The notes under the pieces are model-generated. The model did no database searches. It was not told where the DNA came from and saw nothing but the letters and a program-made list of their open reading frames with translations. A program made the translations under genes and the position numbers. A DNA stretch of 39,011 bases from Geminocystis sp. GBBB08 (lineage in GTDB: Bacteria; Cyanobacteriota; Cyanobacteriia; Cyanobacteriales; Cyanobacteriaceae): positions 1 to 39,011 of the forward strand of contig NZ_VRZC01000016.1 of the NCBI RefSeq assembly GCF_016743215.1, written 5' to 3'. Position 1 is the stretch's first letter. Each line of letters starts with the position of its first letter. Shown here piece after piece: positions 1-9,222 of the stretch.

Positions 1-88
1 AAGAGAAAGCCCCTACGGATAACCATTCCCCAGAATCTTGCTCTTCTAGTAATTCTTCTTCGGTTTCGTATTCTAAAAATTCGCTCAT
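1..88 (-). CDS. Partial N-terminus, probable OmpA/MotB-type (ZorB-like) membrane protein
   Basis: The start ATG is at 86-88 on the minus strand, preceded by a good ribosome binding site (AAAAGAGGAAAA). Only 29 codons lie in the window; the gene runs off the left edge. The visible peptide is an acidic leader (MSEFLEYETEEELLEEQDSG) followed by EWLSVGAFS. An acidic or charged cytoplasmic leader and a W/YLSVxD/A-type stretch just before a membrane helix is typical of OmpA/MotB-type proteins encoded next to MotA/ExbB-type channels. The gene lies 74 bp downstream of such a channel gene on the same strand, which supports a ZorB-like peptidoglycan-anchored partner. No OmpA domain is visible here, so the call depends on context. 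Confidence 0.5.
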   Translation of the reverse strand, partial: MSEFLEYETEEELLEEQDSGEWLSVGAFS

Positions 89-162
89 TTTTCCTCTTTT
101 ATCAATGATAAGTTAGTTAATATTTTGGTTAAGTTTGTTTATTAACCCAACCGATAATGTTA

Positions 163-2562
163 TTAGTTGTTACTACGATTATTTTGCTTTAAATCATTAG
201 CAGAAGCGACTAAATATTCAGCAACATTCATTAAACCGTGAGAAGTATCATTTAATTTACTACAAATATTAGCCATTGCTTTGTCCGCATCATTAAAACT
301 CTCATTATAACTATTACTAGCATTAGTCAAATAATCATTAATTTGAGTATTAGTGTTAGATGATAGTTGATTAAATTCTTCCACAATTTTTGTGATAGTT
401 TCTTCAAATTTATTAGTCATTACTTCCACATTATTATTAACTTTATCATTCATTTTTTGATAACTACTTTCAACTTTTTGGGCTTCATTACCGATGGTAT
501 AAGCTAATTCTTGAAGCTGAGCAAATCTTTCACTAGAATTCATGCCGACAACGTTAACTAAGTTATTAACTATTTTCACGGTTTCTTGAATTTTTCCTAA
601 ACTTTGATTGACTTCATGACTTAACTCTTTTCTCGTTTCTGCTTCTTCTTTAAAAGTAGTTTGTAAATTGTTAACAACCTCCGCTAAACCTTCTTTTTGT
701 TTCCCTAAAGTTTCTTCTAAAAGATTATTTTGTTGATTGAAAAAGTCACTTAATTTTGCTTGATATTCAAGTCTAAAAGTTTCTAATTCTTCCTGTAAAG
801 TAATGCGAGTTTGATCTAAAATATCATCTATATTTGTTAAGGTTTCAAGGAGATTTTCTTTCGCTTGATTCATCAATTGAGATGCTTCTTCTCCAACACT
901 TTTAATGATTTCTGTTTGTTGAGTAAAAGCAATAGTTGTTTTTTCTAAAATACTTTCAGTAGAATTTTTCACCCCTTCTAACATTTCTTTTTGTTGGGTT
1001 GCCTGAGTAGTTAAAGCCTCCTGTAAATCTTCCCGAATCCCTCTAAATATATTTGCCGCAGAATTAGCACTTTCTTCAAAGGCTTGTCTCTGGGCTTCCA
1101 TGCCAGTTATACTTTCAGCAACGGCGTTATTGATTTCTTCAGCTACCTGTTGTAAAACATCCTTGGTGTCACCACTAAATTGATTCAAAATCTGCTGTAA
1201 ACTTTGGGCAAATTCCCGTAATTTAATGAGGGTATCTCGTTGAAATTCTTGGATTGTTTGTACTGCACCTGATAAACTTTCAGTAATACCGCCCAACTCG
1301 TCTTTCAATTCTCTGACGGCAAGGGATGCTTCTTCCGTGAGTTTAGCACTTTGATTCAATCTTTGCACTACTGGCTCAATTAATTCGTTGCGTAACTGTT
1401 TGATTAATGATTGTATAGTGGATTCTTGCTCGATTTGTATTTGTTTTAAAGCCGTTAATTCTTCCTTAATTGGAGTTACTAAAGGTTGAATTGCATTAGC
1501 GATCGCAATGGGTGTAAGATTCTGTAAATGGTGATTTTGTGCTTGTAATTCCTCTACAATAACAGCTTTTTCAAAGGCGATCGCATCTCTAACTACTTGT
1601 TGAATATTAGCGGGGGTAAGATGCTGTAAATAATCATTTTGTTTTTGTAATTCTGCAAAAATAACAGATTTTTCTAAAACAATAACTTTTTGGATAGCTG
1701 AAGCAATATTTTCAGGAGTTAAGTTATTTAAACCTTCCATAGTTTGAGTTTGTAACTTTAACTGTTTAATCAAAATATTTTCATCAGAAATGATGGCTTT
1801 TTGGATTGCAGAGGCAATATTTTCTGGTGTTAAATTACTTAAAAAACTTAAATTATTAGTTAAATTTTCTAAACTTTTAGAAGTATCTTCTTTGGGAGAA
1901 TTATCTAATCTTGATAGTAATTTTTGTGTTGATTCTAAATAAGCAATTTCACTTAAATTCTTTCTTATTTTATTTCTTTTAGTCTGTCTAAAATATCCTC
2001 CAAAAGCTAATAAAACCATCATTATACTTGCACTTCCTAAACCAGCTAAAGAAGTAGAAAAAGCAGTTTTCATTCCTTCTAATAATTTTGTTGATGCTGT
2101 TAATAATTTATCTGTTTCTTTAAGATTATCTATTCCGATTTCTTGTAAACCTAAAAAGATACCTAAAAAAGTTCCTAAAATTCCTAATGCAGTTAATAAA
2201 GTTGGAGCATAATAAACAGGGCTACGAGGAAGAGATTTTGTCAAAAGACTAGGATAAGAAGATAACATATAGTAGTTGTTATTATCTTTTTTAACTTCAA
2301 TCTTATCAGATGATATTTTTCCATCTAAATGTCTCATTAACCATGAAAATAAATTATCATTATCACATTCTTTTTTTGTCAATTGTTTTTTATTTTTATT
2401 CTTTTTTAAAAAATTAATGACAGAATTAATTAGTTGAAAATCTTTTTTGCCATAATTTATGATACTCCAAATTTCTACGATGATTAGAAAAACTCCGACT
2501 CCAACTATAAAGTAAGAATTACCAAACACATATTGACTTAAAAAATTTAATACTGAATCCAT
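163..2562 (-). CDS. MotA/TolQ/ExbB-family proton channel protein with long coiled-coil tail (ZorA-like)
   Basis: The 799-aa protein has a membrane helix near residues 15-36 and two more at about 119-140 (TLLTALGILGTFLGIFLGL) and 165-191 (MKTAFSTSLAGLGSASIMMV). The small/Thr-rich pattern of the last two is that of MotA/TolQ/ExbB channel subunits. The remaining ~600 residues are soluble and helical, with four ~34-37-residue repeats (244-380) and then long Gln/Glu-rich coiled coil. A channel with such a tail, followed by a probable OmpA-type partner, is the arrangement of ZorA/ZorB of the Zorya anti-phage systems; flagellar MotA and TolQ lack the tail. ZorC/D/E-type effectors, if present, would lie left of the window. 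No strong Shine-Dalgarno precedes the ATG. The channel call is firm; the Zorya assignment is inferred. Confidence 0.75.
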   Translation of the reverse strand: MDSVLNFLSQYVFGNSYFIVGVGVFLIIVEIWSIINYGKKDFQLINSVINFLKKNKNKKQLTKKECDNDNLFSWLMRHLDGKISSDKIEVKKDNNNYYMLSSYPSLLTKSLPRSPVYYAPTLLTALGILGTFLGIFLGLQEIGIDNLKETDKLLTASTKLLEGMKTAFSTSLAGLGSASIMMVLLAFGGYFRQTKRNKIRKNLSEIAYLESTQKLLSRLDNSPKEDTSKSLENLTNNLSFLSNLTPENIASAIQKAIISDENILIKQLKLQTQTMEGLNNLTPENIASAIQKVIVLEKSVIFAELQKQNDYLQHLTPANIQQVVRDAIAFEKAVIVEELQAQNHHLQNLTPIAIANAIQPLVTPIKEELTALKQIQIEQESTIQSLIKQLRNELIEPVVQRLNQSAKLTEEASLAVRELKDELGGITESLSGAVQTIQEFQRDTLIKLREFAQSLQQILNQFSGDTKDVLQQVAEEINNAVAESITGMEAQRQAFEESANSAANIFRGIREDLQEALTTQATQQKEMLEGVKNSTESILEKTTIAFTQQTEIIKSVGEEASQLMNQAKENLLETLTNIDDILDQTRITLQEELETFRLEYQAKLSDFFNQQNNLLEETLGKQKEGLAEVVNNLQTTFKEEAETRKELSHEVNQSLGKIQETVKIVNNLVNVVGMNSSERFAQLQELAYTIGNEAQKVESSYQKMNDKVNNNVEVMTNKFEETITKIVEEFNQLSSNTNTQINDYLTNASNSYNESFNDADKAMANICSKLNDTSHGLMNVAEYLVASANDLKQNNRSNN
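1425..1833 (-). repeat. Four tandem ~35-residue repeats inside the ZorA-like protein
   Basis: The motif LTPENIASAIQ starts at residue 244 and recurs at 281 (identical), 315 (LTPANIQQVVR) and 349 (LTPIAIANAIQ). The copies are 37, 34 and 34 residues apart and are joined by EKxVIxxELQxQN-type linkers. They lie between the membrane part and the coiled coil. Confidence 0.8.
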
Positions 2563-2669
2563 AATTGTTCAAAATCGGTATTTATAATTAGTTTGTAGTA
2601 AATATTATCTTATTATTAATAATTAAAACTATTTGTTTTTTTCTGCAATATTAATATAGAAAAATACTT

Positions 2670-3014
2670 TTATGATTTACTAAAATTAGTAATCTCTTCT
2701 GAAGATAAAATTTCCTTCGCTACTCTTATAGGTACATGAGCAGCATCTTTATATTTATCTCCGATAAAAATTAATTGTAAACTATAAAGAGGTTCATCGG
2801 ATTTTGTATCATTATCTTCTATTAAATAGACAAAATTATGGGCATAATTTCTTAACAGTATTACCTGAAGTCTCACTTTTAAATCACTCAAAGATTGACT
2901 TAAAGGGTGATGATTGTCAAACATTTCAATGGCTAATTTCCATGAATGATTAACCGCATTTATTTCTTTAACCAAACTTTCAAGGGATGGTTTTAATAAA
3001 GTATATAAGTCCAT
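2670..3014 (-). CDS. Hypothetical 114-aa protein
   Basis: I do not recognise this family. It is a small soluble protein with no membrane helix: a helical N-terminal half (LLKPSLESLVKEINAVNHSW) and a central strand-like part (LRNYAHNFVYLIED, LYSLQLIFIGD). It lies 107 bp upstream of the ZorA-like gene on the same strand, so it could be the first gene of that transcription unit, but no shared promoter or overlap proves this. The ATG at 3014 follows an AT-rich leader without a clear ribosome binding site. Confidence 0.55.
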   Translation of the reverse strand: MDLYTLLKPSLESLVKEINAVNHSWKLAIEMFDNHHPLSQSLSDLKVRLQVILLRNYAHNFVYLIEDNDTKSDEPLYSLQLIFIGDKYKDAAHVPIRVAKEILSSEEITNFSKS

Positions 3015-3362
3015 GCTTAATTGATTTACTCCATAAATTTGTATTAATTAGACACGAGTGCAAAATAAAAACTATGATCAAATTGGGATAGTTTAAGATC
3101 AATTTGATGCACTTTTCCCTCTTCCCTGACTTCTTTCTGCAAGAAGTTTATTATTTTTTCTGGCTATCTACTTATCAGTAGCGATTTCCTATTTTATGCA
3201 AGTTATCAGATAAATTTATTACAAATTTCTTCTCTATGATTTTTAAACCTGTAAATATTGCTGGACGTTTAAATAACACAAAAGAATTAATTTGATATGT
3301 GTTAAATAGCTCAATTATCGATATAGTAGCAAGAGAACATATTTAATCTATTAATCCTCAAA
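3015..3362. other. Divergent intergenic region upstream of cobN
   Basis: These 348 bases separate a minus-strand gene from cobN. They hold an 8-bp perfect inverted repeat, ATCAAATT (3077-3084) and AATTTGAT (3101-3108), 16 bases apart, which could be an operator. I see no B12-box-like conserved core of a cobalamin riboswitch and no RNA gene. Confidence 0.4.
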
Positions 3363-6300
3363 ATGCACAGAATACCAGCAACCCCTGGCGGATGGAATCC
3401 CGACAGCGAAGGGGTGATTATTATTGAGCAAAATCCAGCGCCGATTATCTTCCTTACTAGCGCCGATACAGATATTCAGACGATAGCCTCCAGTTTGGAA
3501 TCTTTACCTACGGATTTTCCTGACATTAGAGTTGCCAACCTATTGCAGTTACAACAGGAATTGACGATTGATACCTATGGAGAGGAGATTTTATCACAGG
3601 CACAAGTGATTATTTTGCACTTGTTGGGGGGAAGAAGTTATTGGAGTTATGGCTTAGAAGTGTGTAAAGACATAGTTAGCCAAACTAATGCCCATTTACT
3701 TATTTTACCCGGTGACGATCAAGCTGATGTGGACTTAATCAGTCATTCTAACGTTTCCTTATCCATCGTCAATCAATTTTGGCAATACTTAATCCAAGGG
3801 GGTGTTGAAAATTTTGTCAACGCATTTAAGTATCTTAGTGATAGTTTTTTCCACAGTAACTTTAAACCTAATTCACCTCGATTGATCGATCGATTAGGTA
3901 TCTATAAACCCTCGCAAAATGTAGGGTTGGCATTGCCTACCAATTTCCCTCACAAAAACATCAATTTCTCTCAAGATAACACCAATTTTACTCTAGAAAA
4001 TATAACTTCCTCTCAAGAAAATAAGTTAAGCAAAAATAAGCAACAGATTGACACAGCTATTATATTTTATCGATCGCATTATCTATCAGGAAATCTTAAA
4101 CCCATTGATGCTTTATCCCAAGCCTTAGAAACAGAAAATTTAAGCAGTATTGCTATTTATGTATCCTCCCTTCAAGAAGCGGATATTCAAGAAGAATTAA
4201 TCAAATTATTACAACATCATCAAGTCAAATTAATTTTAAACACCACTAGCTTTTCTGTAGCAAAAATTGGCAACGAAACCAACGCTAAAATTTGGCAAAC
4301 TTTAGACATTCCCGTTTTACAAATTATCTTAAGTGGCAGTACCAAAGAATATTGGGCAGATAATTTTCAAGGGTTATCCCCTAGGGATGTTGCCATGAAT
4401 GTTGCCCTCCCCGAAGTCGATGGAAGAATTATCACAAGGGCAATTTCGTTTAAATCTGTCGCCACTTGGCATCCCCAATTAGAAACCGATATTGTCGAAT
4501 ATCAACCCCTAGAAAATAGAATTAACTATATAGCAAAATTAACAAAAAAATGGGCTAATCTTAGTCAGCTTAAAAACTCAGAAAAAAAAGTTGCTTTAAT
4601 TTTAGCTAACTATCCCAATAAAGACGGAAGAATTGCCAACGGAGTTGGTTTAGATACCCCAGCTAGTTGTATAAATATTTTGAAGGCTTTACAAGAAAAT
4701 GGTTATCAAATTAATAATATTCCTGCCAATGGTGATGAGTTAATATTTAAGTTAATTGAAGGAGTAACTAATGACTTAGAAATGCAATCTCAACGCAAAA
4801 TTAATCAATCTTTATCCCTAGAAGAATATCAAAATTATTTTCAAATTTTACCTCTCGAAACACAAAAACAAATTATTAATAGATGGGGTAAACTTGATAA
4901 CCTAGAAACAATGTCATTTCCCATAACAGAGAAAATACCTCCACTCACTCAAAACGAACAAATGTCATTCCGAGCGATAGCGAAGGAATCTCAATCTCCT
5001 TTAATGGAATTTAATCCCTCCCAACCCCCCTTAACAAACGGGGAGAATTTTATCCCCATTTCAGGCATACAATTAGACAATATTTTTATAGGCATTCAAC
5101 CATCAAGAGGTTACGATTTTGATCCTAGTTTAAACTATCATGCGCCAGATTTAGAGCCAACTCATCATTATTTAGCTTTTTATTATTGGGTGAGAGAAAT
5201 TTTTGAAGCCGATGCCATTATTCATCTAGGAAAACATGGTAATTTAGAATGGTTACCGGGTAAAAGTTTGGTTTTATCAGAGAATTGTTACCCTGAAATT
5301 ACTTTGGATACTTTACCTAATTTTTATCCTTTTATTGTAAATGATCCGGGAGAAGGTTCTCAAGCAAAACGTAGAGCAAATGCCGTTATTTTAGATCATT
5401 TAACTCCTCCTTTAACTCGTGCGGAATTGTATAAAGAGTTACTAGAATTAGAGATTTTAATTGATGAATATTACCAAGCACAAAGTCTTAATCCAAGTCG
5501 TTTAAAAATAATTAGCGATCGAATTTCAAACTTAATCAAGCAAACAAAGTTAAATGAAGATTTAGGCATTAATAATATAGATAAAGATAGTTTTGCTCAA
5601 TTTTTAACTACTGCTGACGGTTATTTATGTGAGTTAAAAGAAGCCCAAATTAGAGATGGTTTACATATTTTTGGACAATGCCCTCAACTCAGACAATTAC
5701 GAGATTTAATCATCTCAATCGCCAGGTTTAGTAGTTATAATAGTTTAGGATTAATTAAAAGTATAAAGGAAGATTTATTACAAAAAATTGTTGATTTTAT
5801 AAAAATAAATAAAGGGGATAAACAACTATTAAATATTCAAGAAAAATTGCACAGTAAAGAAGGAAAAGAATATATTGAAAATCTTGCTAGTCTATTAATT
5901 GATAACCTCATTCAAGAAAAAAATATGACTAATTTATCCCTCAATAAGATAGAGTCTATTGTTTATAAAAATAACGATGAATCTTGGATAAGTCAATTAT
6001 TAGATAAGAAAAATTATCAACAACTTAGCTTAGGAAAACATACAGAAAAATCTCTTCATTGGATAGCCAATAACCTATTGCCAAATTTGAGGAAAACTGA
6101 TCAAGAAATAACTAATTTAATGAGAGGATTAGAAGGTAAATATATCCCCAGCGGTTCATCAGGCGCCCCCACCAGAGGCAGAGCGGATGTGTTACCAACA
6201 GGGCGTAATTTTTATTCGGTGGATATAAGAGCAATTCCTAGTGAAACGGCTTGGGATGTAGGAAAAAAGGCAGCGGAGGCGGTAATTGAACGTTATACCC

Positions 6301-7403
6301 AAGAAAATGGAGAATATCCCAAAACTTTGGCTATTTCTGTTTGGGGTACTTCCACTATGCGCACGGGAGGCGATGACATTGCTCAAATTATGGCGTTAAT
6401 GGGTGCTAAACCTGTGTGGGATGGCATTAGTCGGCGGGTGGTTGACTATGAAATCATCCCCCTATCTGTGTTAGGGCGACCTCGTATTGATGTAACTGTA
6501 AGAGTTTCGGGCTTTTTTCGTGACGGATTTCCCAATTTACTGGAATTATTATATAAAACGATCATACATTTGTCAACCCTGACAGAAGAAAAAGAAGCAA
6601 ATCCCCTCGCTTTACAAATAGAAAAAGATACTAAATATTGGTTAGATAAAGGTTTAGAAAAAGATCAAGCAAAAGAGAGGGCAAGTTATCGTTTATTTGG
6701 TTCAAAACCCGGTGCTTATGGTGCGGGATTACAAGGCTTAATTGAGTCGCAAAATTGGGAAAATGATGGCGATTTAGCTAAGGCTTATTTAAACTGGAGT
6801 AGTTATGCTTATACAGGTAGTAAAGGTGTGTCAATGCCGGAAGTTTTTGAGCGAAGATTAAAGGAATTACAGATAGTTTTACATAACCAAGATAACCGAG
6901 AACATGACTTATTAGATTCCGATGATTATTATCAATTTCAAGGAGGATTAACTACTGCCGTAAGGCATTTAAAAGGGGAAAATCCTGTTACTTATTTTGG
7001 AGATAATTCCCAACCCAATAACCCCAAAGTTAGGACATTAAAAGAGGAAATTGCGAGGGTTTACCGTAGTCGAGTTATTAATCCGAAATGGATAGCCGGA
7101 GTGATGAGACACGGTTATAAAGGAGCATTTGAAATGAGTGCCACGGTTGACTATTTATTCGCCTATTCTGCTACTACTAAAACTGTGCCTGATTTTATGT
7201 TTGAGGGAGTTGCCCAAAGTTATTTATTAGATGAAAAAGTAAAGCAATTTATCCTAGAAAAAAATCCTTGGGTAATGAGAGATATTGCTGAAAGATTAAT
7301 TGAAGCCTCTCAAAGAAATTTATGGCAAAATGTTAGTCAAGAAATGTTTGATAAATTAAGAAGTATCGCCCATGAATCAGAAGGCAAAATCGAAAATTTA
7401 TAA
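3363..7403 (+). CDS. cobN: Cobaltochelatase subunit CobN
   Basis: CobN is the large subunit of the ATP-dependent cobalt chelatase of cobalamin synthesis; it is related to the Mg-chelatase subunit ChlH/BchH and needs AAA+ partners encoded elsewhere. The N-terminus MHRIPATPGGWNP is characteristic of cyanobacterial CobN. The CobN/Mg-chelatase domain fills most of the protein, with segments such as EADAIIHLGKHGNLEWLPGK (about 618-637), PSGSSGAPTRGRADVLPTGR (about 929-948) and SVWGTSTMRTGGDDIAQIMA (about 994-1013). The sequence continues intact to the C-terminus. At 1346 aa it is somewhat longer than I expect for the family, and the surplus fits a low-complexity segment at residues ~517-563 that contains two dispersed repeats. 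ChlH is the alternative reading, but the N-terminus favours CobN. Confidence 0.92.
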   Translation: MHRIPATPGGWNPDSEGVIIIEQNPAPIIFLTSADTDIQTIASSLESLPTDFPDIRVANLLQLQQELTIDTYGEEILSQAQVIILHLLGGRSYWSYGLEVCKDIVSQTNAHLLILPGDDQADVDLISHSNVSLSIVNQFWQYLIQGGVENFVNAFKYLSDSFFHSNFKPNSPRLIDRLGIYKPSQNVGLALPTNFPHKNINFSQDNTNFTLENITSSQENKLSKNKQQIDTAIIFYRSHYLSGNLKPIDALSQALETENLSSIAIYVSSLQEADIQEELIKLLQHHQVKLILNTTSFSVAKIGNETNAKIWQTLDIPVLQIILSGSTKEYWADNFQGLSPRDVAMNVALPEVDGRIITRAISFKSVATWHPQLETDIVEYQPLENRINYIAKLTKKWANLSQLKNSEKKVALILANYPNKDGRIANGVGLDTPASCINILKALQENGYQINNIPANGDELIFKLIEGVTNDLEMQSQRKINQSLSLEEYQNYFQILPLETQKQIINRWGKLDNLETMSFPITEKIPPLTQNEQMSFRAIAKESQSPLMEFNPSQPPLTNGENFIPISGIQLDNIFIGIQPSRGYDFDPSLNYHAPDLEPTHHYLAFYYWVREIFEADAIIHLGKHGNLEWLPGKSLVLSENCYPEITLDTLPNFYPFIVNDPGEGSQAKRRANAVILDHLTPPLTRAELYKELLELEILIDEYYQAQSLNPSRLKIISDRISNLIKQTKLNEDLGINNIDKDSFAQFLTTADGYLCELKEAQIRDGLHIFGQCPQLRQLRDLIISIARFSSYNSLGLIKSIKEDLLQKIVDFIKINKGDKQLLNIQEKLHSKEGKEYIENLASLLIDNLIQEKNMTNLSLNKIESIVYKNNDESWISQLLDKKNYQQLSLGKHTEKSLHWIANNLLPNLRKTDQEITNLMRGLEGKYIPSGSSGAPTRGRADVLPTGRNFYSVDIRAIPSETAWDVGKKAAEAVIERYTQENGEYPKTLAISVWGTSTMRTGGDDIAQIMALMGAKPVWDGISRRVVDYEIIPLSVLGRPRIDVTVRVSGFFRDGFPNLLELLYKTIIHLSTLTEEKEANPLALQIEKDTKYWLDKGLEKDQAKERASYRLFGSKPGAYGAGLQGLIESQNWENDGDLAKAYLNWSSYAYTGSKGVSMPEVFERRLKELQIVLHNQDNREHDLLDSDDYYQFQGGLTTAVRHLKGENPVTYFGDNSQPNNPKVRTLKEEIARVYRSRVINPKWIAGVMRHGYKGAFEMSATVDYLFAYSATTKTVPDFMFEGVAQSYLLDEKVKQFILEKNPWVMRDIAERLIEASQRNLWQNVSQEMFDKLRSIAHESEGKIENL
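4963..5047 (+). repeat. Two dispersed cyanobacterial repeats inside cobN
   Basis: At 4963-4990 lies a TGTCATTCCGAGCG...GCGAAGGAATC element, and at 5013-5047 a CCCTCCC...CCCCCCTT...GGGGAG element. Both look like dispersed repeats normally found between genes. Here they are translated in frame as MSFRAIAKESQSP and NPSQPPLTNGEN, in a segment with no chelatase-like character. Confidence 0.6.
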
Positions 7404-7428
7404 AACTAGTTCAAAAAAACTAAAAAAT

Positions 7429-7520
7429 TAATTCCTAATTTTTAATCCCGAATCCCTAATTCCTAATTCCTAATTCCTAATTCCTAATTCCTAATTCCTA
7501 ATTCCTAATTCCTAATTTTT
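7429..7520. repeat. AATTCCT heptamer tandem array between cobN and pyk
   Basis: Eight perfect AATTCCT copies run from 7458 to 7513, flanked by variant units (AATCCCT before, AATTTTT after) and looser copies from about 7429. This is a short tandemly repeated repetitive (STRR) element of the type known in cyanobacteria. The array ends inside the stop codon of pyk (TTA at 7519-7521). Confidence 0.9.
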
Positions 7521-8931
7521 AATTTATTTGGTGTATTTTTAAGAAATTAGTACCTTTACTTATACCAGTAGGAATACCTGCCATAATTAAAATTTCATCT
7601 CCAGATTGGGCTAAATTTTTCTGTTTAATTACTCTTTCGGCTTTGGTTATTAATTCTTCAAAATTATGAGGCTCATTTTCAATTAAAATAGGTTTAACTC
7701 CCCAAATTAAATTTAAACGATGATAAACCTTTTCATTAACCGTTAAGGCTAAAACTGGTGCCCTCGGACGTTCTCCTGCCGCTATCATAGAGGTATAGCC
7801 AATGGCGGTAAAAGTAACGATGAATTTTAAGGACAAAACTTTATCAATAGCATTCAAAGCCTCACTTAAAGCATTAGTAGCATCATCATTAGAAGGGGAA
7901 TGATTAAAAAATTTTACCTCTGGTTCAACACTAATAGCTATTTTAGCCATCATTTCCACTGCTTTGACGGGATAATCACCCACTGCTGACTCACCTGATA
8001 ACATGACGGCATCCGTACCATCAATAATGGCATTAGCTACGTCACTGGCTTCTGCACGAGTAGGGCGAGGATTACGAATCATGCTATCTAGCATTTGTGT
8101 AGCAGTAATTACCGGGATAGATTTTTGATTGCAGAGGGAGATAATTTGTTTTTGCAATAAAGGTACTTTTTCCGCACTCATTTCTACTCCTAAATCTCCC
8201 CTCGCTACCATTATCCCATCACATTGGTTAATAACTGCCTCTAGGTTATCGATGGCTTGAGGCTTTTCGATTTTAGCGATAACGGGGGTATCTAAAGCGT
8301 TGTTTGTCGCTAAGAAACTTTTTAAGGCGATAATATCTTCAGGTTTACGCACAAAACTCAAAGAAACCCAATCAATACCTTGAGATAAGCCAAATTCTAA
8401 ATCTTTTTTGTCTTTTTCTGTCATGGAAGGCAATCGAAGATTAAGACTAGGTAAGTTAACTCCTTTACGACTTTTAAGAATACCCCCTTCTACTACTTTA
8501 CAAATAATAGTTTGATTTTCGATCTCGACAATTTCAAATTCAAGTAAGCCATCATCAAGTAAGATTTGTGCGCCAATTTCTGCTTCTTCCGCTAAATAAG
8601 GATAATCGATGGTAATGGTATCATCAGAATCTGGTGTAATAGTATTAGGTACTAATTTTAAATATTGCCCTTGTTTAACTTCAATTTGTCCATGAATAAG
8701 ATTGCCCACTCTAATTTTTGGTCCTTGTAAATCTTGAAGTAAAGTAATAGGAGTATCTAACTCTTTCGACACTGAACGCAATACCTCAACCATCTTAGCG
8801 TGTTCTTCATAACTGCCATGGGAAAAATTTAACCTAGCGACACTCATTCCCCCTTTAATCATTTCTTTAATTATTTCCGGTGAATTACTAGCAGGTCCGA
8901 TAGTTGCTACAATTTTAGTATGATGTTTCAT
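7519..8931 (-). CDS. pyk: Pyruvate kinase
   Basis: Pyruvate kinase converts phosphoenolpyruvate and ADP to pyruvate and ATP. The N-terminal barrel carries [11 protein letters not shown] (5-15), RLNFSHG (33-39), the catalytic AKIEKP (219-224, with Lys220 and metal-binding Glu222), metal-binding Asp246 in ARGDLGVE, and the family signature around ITATQMLDS (275-283). A regulatory C-domain follows from about residue 350. At 470 aa it is the shorter of the two kinds usual in cyanobacteria; the longer kind has an extra C-terminal domain. The gene converges with cobN, and its 3' end runs into the heptamer array. Confidence 0.95.
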   Translation of the reverse strand: MKHHTKIVATIGPASNSPEIIKEMIKGGMSVARLNFSHGSYEEHAKMVEVLRSVSKELDTPITLLQDLQGPKIRVGNLIHGQIEVKQGQYLKLVPNTITPDSDDTITIDYPYLAEEAEIGAQILLDDGLLEFEIVEIENQTIICKVVEGGILKSRKGVNLPSLNLRLPSMTEKDKKDLEFGLSQGIDWVSLSFVRKPEDIIALKSFLATNNALDTPVIAKIEKPQAIDNLEAVINQCDGIMVARGDLGVEMSAEKVPLLQKQIISLCNQKSIPVITATQMLDSMIRNPRPTRAEASDVANAIIDGTDAVMLSGESAVGDYPVKAVEMMAKIAISVEPEVKFFNHSPSNDDATNALSEALNAIDKVLSLKFIVTFTAIGYTSMIAAGERPRAPVLALTVNEKVYHRLNLIWGVKPILIENEPHNFEELITKAERVIKQKNLAQSGDEILIMAGIPTGISKGTNFLKIHQIN

Positions 8932-9164
8932 AATTAAGATAACTTATACTTGCTTAACCTTTAATGATTACAGAATAATCTATCTTTCCTAAAATCAGGT
9001 TAGCTTTTGGTTAAAAAAAGTAAAATGTAATTAATTCTACCTCAGTTCGATACAAAATTGTCGGTTAAGGTAGCGGATTTGGGAAAGGGGAATTTGTACT
9101 CGTGTCTAAATATAAGGGAAATAAATAAGTTTTAGCCTATGACTTTTAGATGCGTTACAATTCC

Positions 9165-9194
9165 TTAACAGACTCTAAAATAATTGGTTATAAT
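9165..9194 (+). promoter_or_regulatory. Probable sigma-70-type promoter of der
   Basis: TTAACA (9165-9170), an 18-base spacer and a perfect TATAAT (9189-9194) lie 28 bases before the ATG at 9223. The motif makes an upstream start at 9184 unlikely, because that start would lie across the promoter. Confidence 0.55.
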
Positions 9195-9222
9195 AGTAAG
9201 GTTATGTTTAATTTTTAAAGTC

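Noticed and set aside
3015-3362. Cobalamin riboswitch before cobN
   Set aside because: No B12-box-like core or long structured leader is recognisable; only a short inverted repeat is present.
6192-6386. Minus-strand open frame inside cobN
   Set aside because: It lies wholly opposite conserved CobN sequence and resembles no protein.
7429-7520. Tandem array as a possible CRISPR
   Set aside because: The unit is 7 bases with no spacers; it is a simple tandem repeat.
9184-9222. Upstream TTG start for der adding 13 residues
   Set aside because: It overlaps the TATAAT promoter element, and the conserved Der N-terminus begins at ATG 9223.
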